Source: Rubrivivax sp.
GTDB taxonomy: Bacteria; Pseudomonadota; Gammaproteobacteria; Burkholderiales; Burkholderiaceae_C
NCBI GenBank assembly: GCA_020852865.1
Contig: JADYZZ010000027.1
Coordinates: 1-64,000 of the forward strand
Reading direction: 5' to 3'
Length of the DNA: 64,000 nt
The notes under the pieces are model-generated. The model was not told the DNA's origin. It ran no database searches and saw nothing but the letters and a program-made list of their open reading frames with translations. Position numbers and translations under genes: made by a program. Below, one piece after another: positions 28,031 through 37,721 of the stretch (position 1 is its first letter; each line of letters opens with the position of its first letter).

Positions 28031-28301
28031 TGCGGCGCAACAAGCGTGACGGCTCGTACGGCGCCGGCTTCGCCTCGTGCGCCGCATCACGGCGCGGCGG
28101 GCAAACCCCCCCTGATCCGGGGTTGAGAAACGGCCGCGGCGTGCCGACATTAGCCGCATGCGGGATGACCCGGCCCTGACCGGCCGGCTCGGGAGCATCC
28201 AGCGGACGCAGGGCAGCACCTCCGGGCCACTGCCCCACGCCTGCCGCTCCACCCGCGCCATCTTCGCGGATGGCGGCGGCGCGCCAGAATCGAGCCACAA
28301 C

Positions 28302-29708
28302 ATGCGCGCCGCCATCCTGCCGGGCCGCTCGGCCGATCCGATCGTCGCCATTGCCAGCGCGCCCGGGCGCGCTGCGGTCGGCATCGTGCGCGCCTCGGGG
28401 CGCGATCTGGCGCCGCTCGTCGCTGCCGTCTGCGGCCGCCCGCTCGAGCCGCGCCGCGCGACCCTCGTCGCGCTGCGCGCGGCCGACGGCCAGCCGCTGG
28501 ACCGGGCCATCGCGATCCATTTCCCGGCGCCGCATTCGTACACCGGCGAAGAAGTACTCGAGCTGCAGGCGCACGGCGGTCCGGTGCTGCTGCAGCTGCT
28601 GCTCGCGCGCTGCCTCCAAGCGCTGCAGGCGGCGTACCCCGATGCCCGGCTGGCGCGGCCGGGCGAGTTCACCGAACGCGCCTTCCTCAACGACAAGCTC
28701 GACCTCGCCCAGGCCGAGGCGGCAGCCGACCTGATCGACGCCAGCACCGAAGCCGCGGCGCGTTCGGCCGCGCGCTCGCTCGTCGGCGCCTTCTCGCGCG
28801 AGATCGAAGCGCTGGCGCAGCAGACCATTGAGCTGCGCACGCTGGTCGAGGCCACGCTAGATTTCCCGGACGAGGAGATCGAGTTCCTCGATCGGGCGCA
28901 AGCTCACGAGCGCCTGGCCGCGCTCGAAGCCGCGGTGCAGCTCGCGCTGGCGCGCGCTCGCCAGGGCGCGCTGCTGCGCGACGGACTCGACGTCGTGCTC
29001 GCCGGCCAGCCCAACGTCGGCAAGAGCTCGCTGCTCAATGCGCTGGCTGGCGCCGAACTGGCCATCGTGACATCGATCCCCGGAACGACGCGCGACCGCA
29101 TCGGCCAGACGATCCAGATCGAGGGCGTGCCGCTGCACGTCGTCGACACCGCCGGGCTGCGCGCCGACGAACAGGCCGTCGACGAGGTCGAGCGCATCGG
29201 CATCGAGCGCAGCTGGCAGGCCATCGGCGGCGCCGACGCCGTGATCTTCCTGCACGACCTGACACGGCTGCACGAGGGGGGATACGCCGCCGCCGATGCC
29301 GCCGTCGCCGCGCGGCTGCCCGCCGGCGTGCCGGTGCTGCAGGTGTTCAACAAAGTCGACGCCGCGTCGCCCGAGGCGCTGGCGGCGCTGCCGCCCGACG
29401 CCCTCGCGCTCTCGGCACGCACCGGCGCCGGGCTGGAGGCGTTGCGCGGCGCGCTGCTGCGCGAAGCGGGCTGGAGCGCCGCGCCCGAAGGCGTGACGAT
29501 CGCGCGCGCGCGCCACGTCGACGCCCTGCGCCGCACGCGGCAGCACCTGGCAGCCGCGCGCGCGCACGCCGCGCAGCGCGACGCCGCGCTCGAACTGCTG
29601 GCCGAGGAACTGCGCCTGGCGCACCGCGCGCTCGGCGAGATCACCGGCGAGTTCGGCAGCGAGGACCTGCTGGGCGAGATCTTCGGACGCTTTTGCCTGG
29701 GCAAGTGA
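28302..29708 (+). CDS. mnmE: tRNA uridine-5-carboxymethylaminomethyl modification GTPase MnmE
   Basis: A 468-residue tRNA-modifying GTPase that works with MnmG at wobble uridine 34. The N-terminal folate-binding domain begins [22 protein letters not shown]. The G domain contains [16 protein letters not shown] starting at residue 235, the switch [14 protein letters not shown] and FNKVD. The C-terminus ends [11 protein letters not shown] with the essential cysteine. The start at 28302 was chosen because the conserved domain begins a few residues later. It lies 271 bp from yidC in the usual order. Confidence 0.97.
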   Translation: MRAAILPGRSADPIVAIASAPGRAAVGIVRASGRDLAPLVAAVCGRPLEPRRATLVALRAADGQPLDRAIAIHFPAPHSYTGEEVLELQAHGGPVLLQLLLARCLQALQAAYPDARLARPGEFTERAFLNDKLDLAQAEAAADLIDASTEAAARSAARSLVGAFSREIEALAQQTIELRTLVEATLDFPDEEIEFLDRAQAHERLAALEAAVQLALARARQGALLRDGLDVVLAGQPNVGKSSLLNALAGAELAIVTSIPGTTRDRIGQTIQIEGVPLHVVDTAGLRADEQAVDEVERIGIERSWQAIGGADAVIFLHDLTRLHEGGYAAADAAVAARLPAGVPVLQVFNKVDAASPEALAALPPDALALSARTGAGLEALRGALLREAGWSAAPEGVTIARARHVDALRRTRQHLAAARAHAAQRDAALELLAEELRLAHRALGEITGEFGSEDLLGEIFGRFCLGK

Positions 29709-29738
29709 ACCCGGCGTGCTGCCGGCACGCGCCTGCGC

Positions 29739-30149
29739 TCAGGGCCGCAGCGACACCAGCCAGGCGAGTACGTCGGCCTTTTCCTGCACCGTGCATTCGC
29801 GGCCGACGACGTCGCGGCAGTTGAGGCGGAACATGTGGTCGACCCGGGCGCGGTCGGTGAAGCGCCGCGGGTCGGCTGCCGGCGCGAGCGGCGCGATCGG
29901 CTTGTCGGTGACCTGGTCCTTGCCGCTGCGCGTGGGCTGATCCCCGTGGCAGGAGGCGCAGCTGAAGCCGAGCGCCTTGCCGAAGTTGGTGGTGAAGAAC
30001 TTCTGTCCGCGCTCGACCGACACCGCTCCCGCGGCCTGGGTGTACTCGGCCAGCAATTCGGCCGCGGAGAGGGCGCGCGCCGGCGTCGCCAGCGCGAACA
30101 GGGCCAAGCCGGCCCAGAGGGCACCCGGCGTCCAGCGTGGGTACGTCAT
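29739..30149 (-). CDS. Exported monoheme cytochrome, DUF1924/SHP-like
   Basis: A 136-residue periplasmic cytochrome with signal peptide (WAGLALFALATPARA) and heme motif CASCH in ALGFSCASCHGDQPTRSGKD. A second cysteine pair, NCRDVVGREC, follows near the C-terminus and may form a disulfide. This layout fits the Rhodobacter sphaeroides heme protein (SHP)/DUF1924 group, in which such a cytochrome often accompanies a diheme partner and a cytochrome b; none is adjacent here. The start at 30149 has AAGGAGGAG upstream. Confidence 0.8.
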   Translation of the reverse strand: MTYPRWTPGALWAGLALFALATPARALSAAELLAEYTQAAGAVSVERGQKFFTTNFGKALGFSCASCHGDQPTRSGKDQVTDKPIAPLAPAADPRRFTDRARVDHMFRLNCRDVVGRECTVQEKADVLAWLVSLRP

Positions 30150-30330
30150 GTCTGCTCCTCCTTCGCGGCGCACCGGTCTCGTGCCTCGGCCGGGGCCGCC
30201 GCGCCGCCGGGACGGGCTCCCTTGCCTGCCGGGTCGAGTAGAACCAGGCCGATGCCAAAGCGGATTGCCGATGCGCAAGATCGGTGCGCACGCCGACGCC
30301 CCGGCCGCACGCGGGCCGGCCCGCAGGCGC

Positions 30331-30903
30331 TCAATGGCCGGCGAAGTCGACCAGCGTGAACAGCGCCAGCCCGCTTTCGCGCAGGCGGCGCGAGCCGCCC
30401 AGCTCGGGCAGGTCGACGATCGCGGCGCCCTCGACGACGGTCGCGCCCAGGCGTTCGAGCAGACGACGCCCGGCCATCATGGTGCCGCCGGTGGCGATGA
30501 GGTCGTCGATCAGGACCACGCGCTCGCCGGGGCGCACCGCGTCGGTGTGGATCTCGACGGTGGCGCTGCCGTACTCGAGCGCGTAGCTCTCGGCCTCGGT
30601 GGTGAAGGGCAGCTTGCCCTTCTTGCGGATCGGCACGAAGCCCACGCCCAGCTCGTACGCCAGCACCGAGCCGATGATGAAGCCGCGTGCGTCGAGCCCG
30701 GCCACGGCGTCGGGGCGCGGGCTGAAGTAGCGATGCACGAACTGGTCGATGAGGACGCGAAAGACGCGCGGGTTGGAAAGCAGCGGCGTGATGTCGCGGA
30801 ACATCACGCCCGGCTCGGGCCAGTCGGGCACGGTGCGGATGTGCGCGCGGATGTACTCGGCCGGCGCGTGGGCCCGGGCAGGCGGCGTCGCGGGAGCGCT
30901 CAT
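30331..30903 (-). CDS. apt: Adenine phosphoribosyltransferase
   Basis: A 190-residue purine salvage enzyme converting adenine and PRPP to AMP. Conserved segments are [50 protein letters not shown], and the PRPP-binding loop [14 protein letters not shown]. The first ten residues are a variable Ala/Pro-rich lead. It lies 40 bp downstream of the antiporter gene on the same strand. Confidence 0.97.
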   Translation of the reverse strand: MSAPATPPARAHAPAEYIRAHIRTVPDWPEPGVMFRDITPLLSNPRVFRVLIDQFVHRYFSPRPDAVAGLDARGFIIGSVLAYELGVGFVPIRKKGKLPFTTEAESYALEYGSATVEIHTDAVRPGERVVLIDDLIATGGTMMAGRRLLERLGATVVEGAAIVDLPELGGSRRLRESGLALFTLVDFAGH

Positions 30904-30943
30904 GACGGGGATCTCACGGTGGGAATCACGGGATGTGCGGCGC

Positions 30944-32947
30944 TCAGGCGTGGCCGATCAGCCTGGCCTCGGCGCGCGCCAGCGGCTCGGGCAGGCCCGA
31001 GAGCACCAGGGTGTCGCCGCCGGCCAGCACGAGCGCGTCGTCGGCCGGCACCACGGCGCCGCCGGCGCGCCGCACCGAGAGGGCGTGCACGCCCATCGCC
31101 GGCAGCGCCAGATCGCCCACACTGCGGCCGGCCAGGCGGGCCGCCTCGGGCAGCGTCACGCTGAGCAGCCGCGCCTGGTTCAGCTCCTCGACGGTGTCGT
31201 CGTCGGCGCCGTGGAAGTAGCCGCGCAGCAGGCCGTAGCGCGCGTCGCGCGCGTCGCGCGTGATGCGGATGACGCGGCTCATCGGCACGCCCACCAGTGC
31301 CAGCGCGTGGCCGGCCAGCATCAGGCTGCCTTCGATCGCCTCGGGCACGACTTCGGTGGCGCCGGCGGCCTTGAGCTGGTCGATGTCGGCGTCGTCCATC
31401 GTGCGCACCACCACCGGCACGCTCGGCGCGTGGCCGTGCACGAGCGCGAGGATGCGCAGCGCCGAAGGCGTGTCGTGGTAGCTCACGACGACGGCGGCCG
31501 CGCGCGCCAGACCGGCGGCCATCAGTGCCGGCAGGCGCGCCGCGTCGCCGAAGACCACGCTCTGGCCGGCGGCCGCGGCCTGGCGCACGCGGTCGGGGTC
31601 GAGATCGAGCGCCATGTAAGGGATGCGCTCCTTGGCCAGCAGCCGCGCCAGGTTCTGGCCGCTGCGGCCGTAGCCGCAGATGATCACGTGGCGTTCGGTG
31701 GCGATGGTCTTGCGCGCGATCGCGGTCAGCGCTACCGACTGCATCAGCCAGTCGCTGCTGCTCAGGCGGTTGACGATGCGGTTGGCGTACTGCACGAGGA
31801 AGGGTGCGGCCAGCATCGACAGCACCATGCTCGCCAGCACCGGGCTGGTCCAGCGCGGCGCCACCAGGCCGCGCTCGGCGCCCAGCGTCAGCAGCACGAA
31901 GCCGAACTCGCCGGCCTGCGCCAGGTACAGACCCGTGCGCAGGGCCACGCCGGGCGAGGCCCGCAGCATGTGGGCCAGGCCGGCGACGAGCGCGAACTTG
32001 GCCAGCACCGGCAGCGTGGTGAGCAGCAGCACCAGGAACCAATGCTCGAGCACCGGCCGCCAGTCGAGCTTCATGCCGATGGTGATGAAGAACAGCCCCA
32101 GCAGCACGTCGTGGAAGGGCCGGATGTCGGTCTCGACCTGGTGCTTGTACTCGGTCTCGGCCACCAGCATGCCGGCGACGAAGGCACCCAGCGCGAGCGA
32201 CAGGCCCGCCTGTTCGGTGAGCCAGGCCAGGCCGAGCGTCATCAGCAGCAGGTTCAGGACGAACAGCTCCTCGCTCTTTCGTCGCGCCACGAGGGTGAGC
32301 CACCAGCGCATCGCGCGCTGGCCGCCCACCAGCAGCAGCGTGAGCAGAGCCGCCGCCTTGGCCAGCGCCAGCGCCATCTGAACGAGCAGCGCCTCGGGCG
32401 GCGAGCGCAGCGCCGGGATCAGCACCAGCAGCGGCACCACCGCGAGATCCTGGAAGAGCAGCACGCCGAGCACGCGCCGGCCGTGTTCGCTGTCGAGCTC
32501 GAGCCGCTCGGCCATCAGCTTGACGACGATCGCCGTCGAACTCATCGCCAGCGCCGCGCCGAGCACCACCGCCCCCTGCCAGTTCATCTGCCAGGCGGCG
32601 TGCGCAAAGGTCGCGGCGCCCCACACGAGCAGGAAATGGCCGGCGAGCGTGCCGGCGATCGTGAGCAGCACCTGCGCCGAGCCGAGTCCGAACACCAGCG
32701 TGCGCATGCTGCGCAGCTTGGGCAGGTTGAAGTCCAGCCCGATCACGAACATCAGGAAGACGACGCCGAACTCGGCCAGGTAGCGCACGCCGGCGCTGTC
32801 CTGCGCGAAGGCCATCGCGTTCGGACCGATGAGCACGCCGACCACCAGGTAGCCGAGCATCGGCGGCAGCCTGAGCGAGCGAAACAGCGTCACCCCGAAC
32901 ACCGCGGCGACGAGGTAAAGCAGGACCAGTTCGAGCGTGGTGGCCAA
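30944..32947 (-). CDS. Kef-type monovalent cation:proton antiporter with TrkA domains
   Basis: A 667-residue CPA2-family transporter. The N-terminal half has about twelve hydrophobic helices ([49 protein letters not shown]). It is followed by a TrkA-N nucleotide-binding domain ([17 protein letters not shown]) and a TrkA-C domain ending [18 protein letters not shown]. Such proteins exchange K+ or Na+ for protons, often in the electrophile response, as in KefB/KefC. The start is a TTG at 32947, chosen because family members begin with exactly this sequence. It is divergent from kdsD. Confidence 0.9.
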   Translation of the reverse strand: MATTLELVLLYLVAAVFGVTLFRSLRLPPMLGYLVVGVLIGPNAMAFAQDSAGVRYLAEFGVVFLMFVIGLDFNLPKLRSMRTLVFGLGSAQVLLTIAGTLAGHFLLVWGAATFAHAAWQMNWQGAVVLGAALAMSSTAIVVKLMAERLELDSEHGRRVLGVLLFQDLAVVPLLVLIPALRSPPEALLVQMALALAKAAALLTLLLVGGQRAMRWWLTLVARRKSEELFVLNLLLMTLGLAWLTEQAGLSLALGAFVAGMLVAETEYKHQVETDIRPFHDVLLGLFFITIGMKLDWRPVLEHWFLVLLLTTLPVLAKFALVAGLAHMLRASPGVALRTGLYLAQAGEFGFVLLTLGAERGLVAPRWTSPVLASMVLSMLAAPFLVQYANRIVNRLSSSDWLMQSVALTAIARKTIATERHVIICGYGRSGQNLARLLAKERIPYMALDLDPDRVRQAAAAGQSVVFGDAARLPALMAAGLARAAAVVVSYHDTPSALRILALVHGHAPSVPVVVRTMDDADIDQLKAAGATEVVPEAIEGSLMLAGHALALVGVPMSRVIRITRDARDARYGLLRGYFHGADDDTVEELNQARLLSVTLPEAARLAGRSVGDLALPAMGVHALSVRRAGGAVVPADDALVLAGGDTLVLSGLPEPLARAEARLIGHA

Positions 32948-32985
32948 GATGCGGACGCCAGCGTGGCCGCGGCGCGGCGCTTACC

Positions 32986-32991
32986 TAGAAT
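32986..32991 (+). promoter_or_regulatory. Possible -10 element for kdsD
   Basis: TAGAAT, 20 bases before the kdsD start codon, in a 63-bp divergent spacer. No good -35 was seen, so this is a weak call. Confidence 0.3.
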
Positions 32992-33010
32992 GCCGCGATC
33001 GTAATTGCCC

Positions 33011-34012
33011 ATGGCCGACGCTCCTGCCTTCGACGCCGCACGCGCACTCGCGCTGGCGGCGCGCACCTTCGAGATCGAGGCGCGCGGCCTGCTCGAGCTG
33101 GCGGCGCGCCTGCGCGACGGCGCCGGCGCGGACTTCGCGCGCGCCGCGGCGGCGGTATTGGCCTGCCGCGGCCGCGTCGTCGTGATGGGGGTGGGCAAGA
33201 GCGGCCACGTCGGACGCAAGATCGCGGCCACGCTCGCCTCCACCGGCACGCCGGCGTTCTTCGTGCATCCGGCCGAGGCGGGCCACGGCGACCTCGGCAT
33301 GGTGCAGCCGGGCGATGTGGTCCTGGCGCTGTCCAACAGCGGCGAGAGCGACGAGCTGGTGGCCTTGTTGCCGGCGCTGCGCCGCATCGGCGTCGTCCTG
33401 ATGGCGATGACGGGCCAGTCCGGCTCGACTCTGGCGCGCCACGCCGACATCGTGCTGTCCAGCGCGGTGGCCGAGGAGGCCTGCCCGCTCAACCTGGCGC
33501 CCACCGCCAGCACGACGGCACAGCTCGCGCTCGGCGATGCGCTGGCGGTGGCGCTGCTCGACGCGCGCGGCTTCGCGGAGGCGGACTTCGCGCGCTCGCA
33601 CCCGGGCGGCGCGCTCGGCCGCAAGCTGCTGATGCACGTGGCCGACCTCATGCGCAGCGGCGAGGCGGTGCCGCGCGTGGCGCCCGACGCGGCTTTCGGC
33701 GCCTTGCTGCGCGAGATGACCGGCAAGGGCCTGGGCTTCGCGGCCGTGGCCGACGCCGCCGGGCGGCCGATCGGCATCTTCACCGACGGCGACCTGCGCC
33801 GCCTGATCGAGCGCGGCGCCGAGTTGCGCGGCCTGAACGCCGAACAGGTGATGCACCGCGCGCCGCGCAGCATCCGTGCCGACGCGCTCGCGGTGGACGC
33901 CGCCGCGCTGATGGAGCAGCACCGCATCACGAGCGTGCTGGTGGTCGACGCCGCGGGGCTGCTGGTGGGCGCGCTCAACAGCAACGATCTGATGCGCGCG
34001 AAGGTCATCTGA
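33011..34012 (+). CDS. kdsD: D-arabinose 5-phosphate isomerase
   Basis: A 333-residue enzyme that makes D-arabinose 5-phosphate from ribulose 5-phosphate, the first step of Kdo synthesis. The SIS domain has VVVMGVGKSGHVGRKIAATL, GDLGMVQPGDVVLALSNSGES and CPLNLAPTASTTA, and a pair of CBS domains follows (GIFTDGDLRRLIERG and TSVLVVDAAGLLVGALN). The start is the ATG at 33011; a TTG six bases earlier was rejected. kdsC follows after 10 bp. Confidence 0.97.
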   Translation: MADAPAFDAARALALAARTFEIEARGLLELAARLRDGAGADFARAAAAVLACRGRVVVMGVGKSGHVGRKIAATLASTGTPAFFVHPAEAGHGDLGMVQPGDVVLALSNSGESDELVALLPALRRIGVVLMAMTGQSGSTLARHADIVLSSAVAEEACPLNLAPTASTTAQLALGDALAVALLDARGFAEADFARSHPGGALGRKLLMHVADLMRSGEAVPRVAPDAAFGALLREMTGKGLGFAAVADAAGRPIGIFTDGDLRRLIERGAELRGLNAEQVMHRAPRSIRADALAVDAAALMEQHRITSVLVVDAAGLLVGALNSNDLMRAKVI

Positions 34013-34022
34013 GAGCGGGGCG

Positions 34023-34607
34023 ATGGCGCCGTCGCTGAGCTTCGCGCCCGAATTGCTGCTGCGCGCGCAGGGCGCGGGGCTGGGCATGAAGGCGGCGATC
34101 TTCGACGTCGACGGCGTGCTGACCGACGGCACGCTGTGGATCGGCGAGCGCGGCGAGCGGTTCAAGCCGTTCTCGGTGCTCGACGGATATGGGCTGAAGC
34201 TGCTCGCCCAGGGCGGGATCGAGCCGCTCGTGATCACCGGGCGCGACTCGGCGGCGGTGCGCCGGCGCCTGGCCGACCTCGGGGTCGGGCGCGCGCGCTT
34301 CGGCGCGCAGGACAAGCTCGCGGCGGCAGCGCAGCTGCTGGCCGAGGCGCGGCTGGACTGGAGCGAAGTGGCCGCGATCGGCGACGACTGGCCCGATCTG
34401 CCGCTGCTCGGCCGCGTCGGCTTCGCGGCCGCGCCTCCGGGCGCGCACGCCGAGGTGCGCGCGGCGGTGCACTACGTGACGGCCGCGCGCGCCGGTGCGG
34501 GCGCCGCGCGCGAGTTCTGCGATCTGCTGCTGATGGCCAACGGCCGCTACGCCGCGCTGCTCGACGCGCAGCGCGGCGGCAGCGGCGGCACGCTGGACGC
34601 GCGCTGA
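34023..34607 (+). CDS. kdsC: 3-deoxy-D-manno-octulosonate 8-phosphate phosphatase
   Basis: A 194-residue HAD-family phosphatase releasing Kdo from Kdo-8-phosphate. The catalytic DxD motif is AIFDVDGVLTDG; further motifs are FSVLDGYGLKLL, VITGRDSAAV and IGDDWPDLPLLG. The C-terminus (AREFCDLLLMANGRYAALLD) is typical. It is next to kdsD and lptC in the expected lipopolysaccharide cluster. Confidence 0.97.
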   Translation: MAPSLSFAPELLLRAQGAGLGMKAAIFDVDGVLTDGTLWIGERGERFKPFSVLDGYGLKLLAQGGIEPLVITGRDSAAVRRRLADLGVGRARFGAQDKLAAAAQLLAEARLDWSEVAAIGDDWPDLPLLGRVGFAAAPPGAHAEVRAAVHYVTAARAGAGAAREFCDLLLMANGRYAALLDAQRGGSGGTLDAR

Positions 34608-34618
34608 GCGGCGCGCCG

Positions 34619-35305
34619 ATGGGCATGAGCGTCGAGCTGCATCTGCCCGATCTGCCCGAGGTGCCGATCTCGCTCGGTCCGGCAGCGCCGCGCCCGCTGC
34701 GCCGCCCCCCCTGGGGCCTGCGTCTGCGCGAGGCGCTCGCGGCGTACCTACCGCTGCTGCTGATGCTGGCGCTCGCGCTGGCCACCTGGTGGCTGGTGAA
34801 GAACACGCCCTTGCCCGCGGCACCGTCGGCCGAGCGCCGGCCCGGCAGCGAGCCCGACTACGAGATGCGGCATTTCGCGCTCGAGCGCTTCGACGCGAGC
34901 GGACGCCTGGTGCTGCGCATCGAGGGCGAGCGGCTGCAGCACGACCCGGCGAACGATCGCGTGCGCATCGACAAGGCGCAGATCCGCGCCGTGGCCGCCG
35001 ACGGCCGCATCACGCTCGCGCACGCCGAGCATGCGCTGGGCAACGGCGACGGCTCGGAGCTGCAGCTGCAAGGCGGCGCCGAGGTCTCGAGCACCGACGC
35101 CGACGGCACGCCGCTGCGCATGAGGAGCGAGTTCCTGCATCTTTTCCTCGTGCGCGAACGCGTGCGAACGCACCTGCCGGTGACGGTGCGCCTGGGCAGC
35201 TCGCAGATCGCGGCGGCGGGGCTGGCTTACGACCACGCGCAGCGCCGGCTCGAGCTCGCGGGGCCGATGCGCGGCGTCTTCGTGCCGGCGGGCCGGGCGC
35301 GATGA
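34619..35305 (+). CDS. lptC: Lipopolysaccharide export system protein LptC
   Basis: A 228-residue LptC-family protein, which bridges LptBFG and LptA in lipopolysaccharide transport. It has one N-terminal membrane helix (YLPLLLMLALALATWWLVKNT) and a beta-jellyroll region (DYEMRHFALERFDASGRLVLRI, then EVSSTDADGTPLRMRSEFLH). The start is at 34619, 11 bases after kdsC. The expected next genes lptA and lptB are not present; a short-chain dehydrogenase overlaps its stop instead. Confidence 0.92.
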   Translation: MGMSVELHLPDLPEVPISLGPAAPRPLRRPPWGLRLREALAAYLPLLLMLALALATWWLVKNTPLPAAPSAERRPGSEPDYEMRHFALERFDASGRLVLRIEGERLQHDPANDRVRIDKAQIRAVAADGRITLAHAEHALGNGDGSELQLQGGAEVSSTDADGTPLRMRSEFLHLFLVRERVRTHLPVTVRLGSSQIAAAGLAYDHAQRRLELAGPMRGVFVPAGRAR

Positions 35306-36150
35306 GCCGGGCGCTGTCGACCGCTGCCGCCGATGCCGCCGGCGGGGTCGGTGCAAGCGGGGCAGCCGGCGCGGCCGACGCCCCGCTCGTGTTCATCACC
35401 GGCGCGTCGAGCGGCATCGGCCAGGCACTGGCTGCGGGCTATGCGCGCGCCGGCTGGCGGCTCGCGCTCGTGGCGCGGCGCGCGGCCGAAACGAGCGCCT
35501 GGGCCGAGGCGCAGGGCCTGCAGGGCGGGCGCTGCGCCGTCTACGCTGCCGACGTGGCGCAGGTCGATTCGATCGTCGCGGCCGCCCGGTGCTGCCTGGC
35601 GCAGCAGGGCCTGCCCGACGTGGTCATCGCCAACGCCGGCATCAGCGTCGGCATCGACAGCGCCGAGCGCGCCGACCTCGAGGTGCTGCGCGATACCTTC
35701 GCCACCAACAACCTCGGTATGGCCGCAACCTTCCATCCCTTCATCGAGGCGATGCGCGCGCGGCGCGCGGGCACTCTGGTGGGCATCGCCAGCGTCGCGG
35801 CGATCCGCGGCCTGCCCGGACACGGCGCCTATTGCGCGAGCAAGGCGGCCGTCGTGGCCTATTGCGAGAGCCTGCGCGGCGAACTGCGCGCCAGCGGCGT
35901 GGCCGTGGTGACGCTGCTGCCCGGCTACGTGGCCACGCCGCTGACGGCGCGCAACCCGTATCCGATGCCCTTCCTGCTGACGCCCGAGCAGTTCGCCGCG
36001 CGTGCGATCAACGCGATCGGCGCGCGCCGCAGCTACGCGGTCATTCCCTGGCCGATGGCGATCGCGGCCAGGCTGCTGCGTTTGCTGCCCAATGCCCTGT
36101 TCGACCGGATCTTCGCGGGCCGGCCGCGCAAGCCGCGGCGCAGAAGATGA
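35302..36150 (+). CDS. Short-chain dehydrogenase/reductase
   Basis: A 282-residue SDR. It shows the coenzyme motif TGASSGIGQ after an Ala-rich leader, NAG in VVIANAGISVG, and the catalytic YCASK after IASVAAIRGLPGHGA. The C-terminal extension (PWPMAIAARLLRLLPNALFD and a basic end) resembles SDRs that act on membrane lipids or ketone groups; the substrate is unknown. Its ATG overlaps the lptC stop (ATGA), so it is coupled to the kdsD-kdsC-lptC operon. Confidence 0.9.
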   Translation: MSRALSTAAADAAGGVGASGAAGAADAPLVFITGASSGIGQALAAGYARAGWRLALVARRAAETSAWAEAQGLQGGRCAVYAADVAQVDSIVAAARCCLAQQGLPDVVIANAGISVGIDSAERADLEVLRDTFATNNLGMAATFHPFIEAMRARRAGTLVGIASVAAIRGLPGHGAYCASKAAVVAYCESLRGELRASGVAVVTLLPGYVATPLTARNPYPMPFLLTPEQFAARAINAIGARRSYAVIPWPMAIAARLLRLLPNALFDRIFAGRPRKPRRRR

Positions 36151-36307
36151 ACCGGTGCGACACGAGCGACGTCCGCTGCGCAACCGGCCGGCACGGGCGC
36201 TGCCGTGTGCCGGGTGCGCAGGACGTTACCTGTGCAAGCGCGGCTCTGCCGCCTTGCCGGCTCCCCCATGGGGAGGCGGGCCGGGTGCAGCCCGGCCCTG
36301 CGAGCGC

Positions 36308-36772
36308 TCAGTAACCGCCGCCGCGGTTGCCGCCGCCGTAGCCGCCGCCGCTGCCGCCGCTGCCGCCACGCCCGCCGCCGCCGTAGGGGCTGCGCCCGCC
36401 GCCGCCGTAGGGGCTGCGCCCGCCGCCGCCGCCGTAGCCACCACCACCGGCGCCGCCGCCGTAGCCGCCGCCACCACCACCGCCGTAGCCGCCGCCGCCA
36501 CTGCGGTAGCCGCCGGGGCGGTCTTCGCGCGGGCGCGCTTCGTTCACGACGAGCGGGCGGCCTTCGAGCGGCTGCCCGTTCATGCCGTTGATCGCGGCCT
36601 GCGCTTCCGCGTCCGAGCCCATCTCCACGAAGCCGAAGCCCTTGGAGCGGCCGGTTTCACGGTCCATCATCACCTTGGCCGAGGTGACGGTGCCGAATTG
36701 CGCGAACGCCTGCTGCAGCGAGTCGTCACGCACCGAGTAGGCCAGATTGCCGACGTACAGTTTGTTTCCCAC
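36308..36772 (-). CDS. Glycine-rich RNA-binding protein (RRM)
   Basis: A 154-residue protein with one RRM domain (residues 1-80): RNP2 is KLYVGNLAYSV and RNP1 is SKGFGFVEM. The C-terminal half is a Gly/Tyr-rich tail (repeats of GGGGY and GGGGRSPY). Bacterial members of this family are often cold-induced and bind RNA. It starts with a GTG at 36772 preceded by GAGGG. The tail-encoding DNA is a run of imperfect CCGCCG-type repeats. Confidence 0.93.
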   Translation of the reverse strand: MGNKLYVGNLAYSVRDDSLQQAFAQFGTVTSAKVMMDRETGRSKGFGFVEMGSDAEAQAAINGMNGQPLEGRPLVVNEARPREDRPGGYRSGGGGYGGGGGGGYGGGAGGGGYGGGGGRSPYGGGGRSPYGGGGRGGSGGSGGGYGGGNRGGGY

Positions 36773-37012
36773 AGGGAGCCCTCAAAAAAACACAAGAACC
36801 ATGCGGAGCTCAACCCGGCAACAAAACCAGAGGCGCGGCTGCCCGACACAGACTCCCCTGTACTGTCAACCCAGCGGGCGCGTGTGTAAAGCGCTGCAAC
36901 CGGTGGGTGTTGTTTTCATGTCAGCGGGAAAACCCGAGGCCCCGCTGCCGCACGCGCGATGCGGTCGCCCGGTCCTGCCGCGGGCACGCGTTCGCCGCCT
37001 ACCATCGTGTCC

Positions 37013-37654
37013 GTGGATCTGCTCAAGCCCCTGGTCGCCTTGCTGGCGATCGTCAATCCGATCGGGGCCGTGCCCTTCTTCATCCACTTCACCGAGGCCT
37101 TCGATGCCGCGCAGCGTGCGCGCACGATCCGCATCGCCGCCCTCGGCGCGTTCACCGTGATCGCAGTCAGCGCGCTGGCGGGGCTGAAGATCATTCACTT
37201 CTTCGGCATTTCGCTCGCGTCGTTCCGGGTCGGCGGCGGCATGCTGCTGTTGCTGAGCGCACTGGCAATGCTCGACGCCCGACCGGCCGAAACACGGCCG
37301 GGCGACGTCGACGAGGGCGACCGGAAGGTCGATGCCGGCGCCAGCATCGCCGTCGTGCCGCTGACGATCCCGCTGCTCACCGGCCCGGCGACGATCTCGA
37401 CGATGATGATCTACGCGGAGAAGACGCGTCACCTCTGGGAGCTCGGGATGCTGGTCGGCTACGGCGTCGTGATCGGGGCGGCGACCTACCTCACGCTGTC
37501 GGCCTCCGGGCGCATCGCCAAGGTGCTCGGGCACACCGGCATCAACGTGATGACGCGGCTGATGGGGCTGGTCCTGGCCGCGATGGCGGTGGAGCTGCTC
37601 GCCGACGGCCTGACGGGGTTGTTCCCGGTGCTGGCTTCCGTGCCGCCGCGCTGA
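37013..37654 (+). CDS. MarC family integral membrane protein
   Basis: A roughly 213-residue inner-membrane protein with six hydrophobic helices. It opens DLLKPLVALLAIVNPIGAVP and has VPLTIPLLTGPATISTMMI and VMTRLMGLVLAAMAVELLADG, all characteristic of MarC/SNARE-like proteins. The substrate is unknown. The GTG at 37013 was chosen because the family begins M-x-L-L-K-x-L; a GTG six bases earlier and an ATG far upstream are alternatives. Its stop codon is part of a REP-like element. Confidence 0.88.
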   Translation: MDLLKPLVALLAIVNPIGAVPFFIHFTEAFDAAQRARTIRIAALGAFTVIAVSALAGLKIIHFFGISLASFRVGGGMLLLLSALAMLDARPAETRPGDVDEGDRKVDAGASIAVVPLTIPLLTGPATISTMMIYAEKTRHLWELGMLVGYGVVIGAATYLTLSASGRIAKVLGHTGINVMTRLMGLVLAAMAVELLADGLTGLFPVLASVPPR

Positions 37655-37691
37655 GCCTGTGAAAACATGAATCGCGGGCGTGATGGGGATC
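37652..37691 (+). repeat. REP-like dispersed element at the marC-type gene stop
   Basis: It begins TGAGCCTGTGAAAACATGAA and continues TCGCGGGCG. The first three bases are the stop codon of the MarC gene. This is the best-preserved plus-strand copy and it fills the 67-bp gap to the GMC oxidoreductase gene. Confidence 0.65.
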
Positions 37692-37721
37692 TTCGCCGAC
37701 CCTGAGCGGTCCGAGCGCACG

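Noticed and set aside
36205-36591. Arginine-rich plus-strand reading frame opposite the glycine-rich RNA-binding protein
   Set aside because: It is a mirror of the CCGCCG-type repeats encoding the glycine tail and has only low-complexity Arg sequence.
37680-37721. Upstream GTG or ATG start of the GMC oxidoreductase
   Set aside because: These codons lie within or just beside the REP-like element, and the conserved protein begins after the ATG at 37722.
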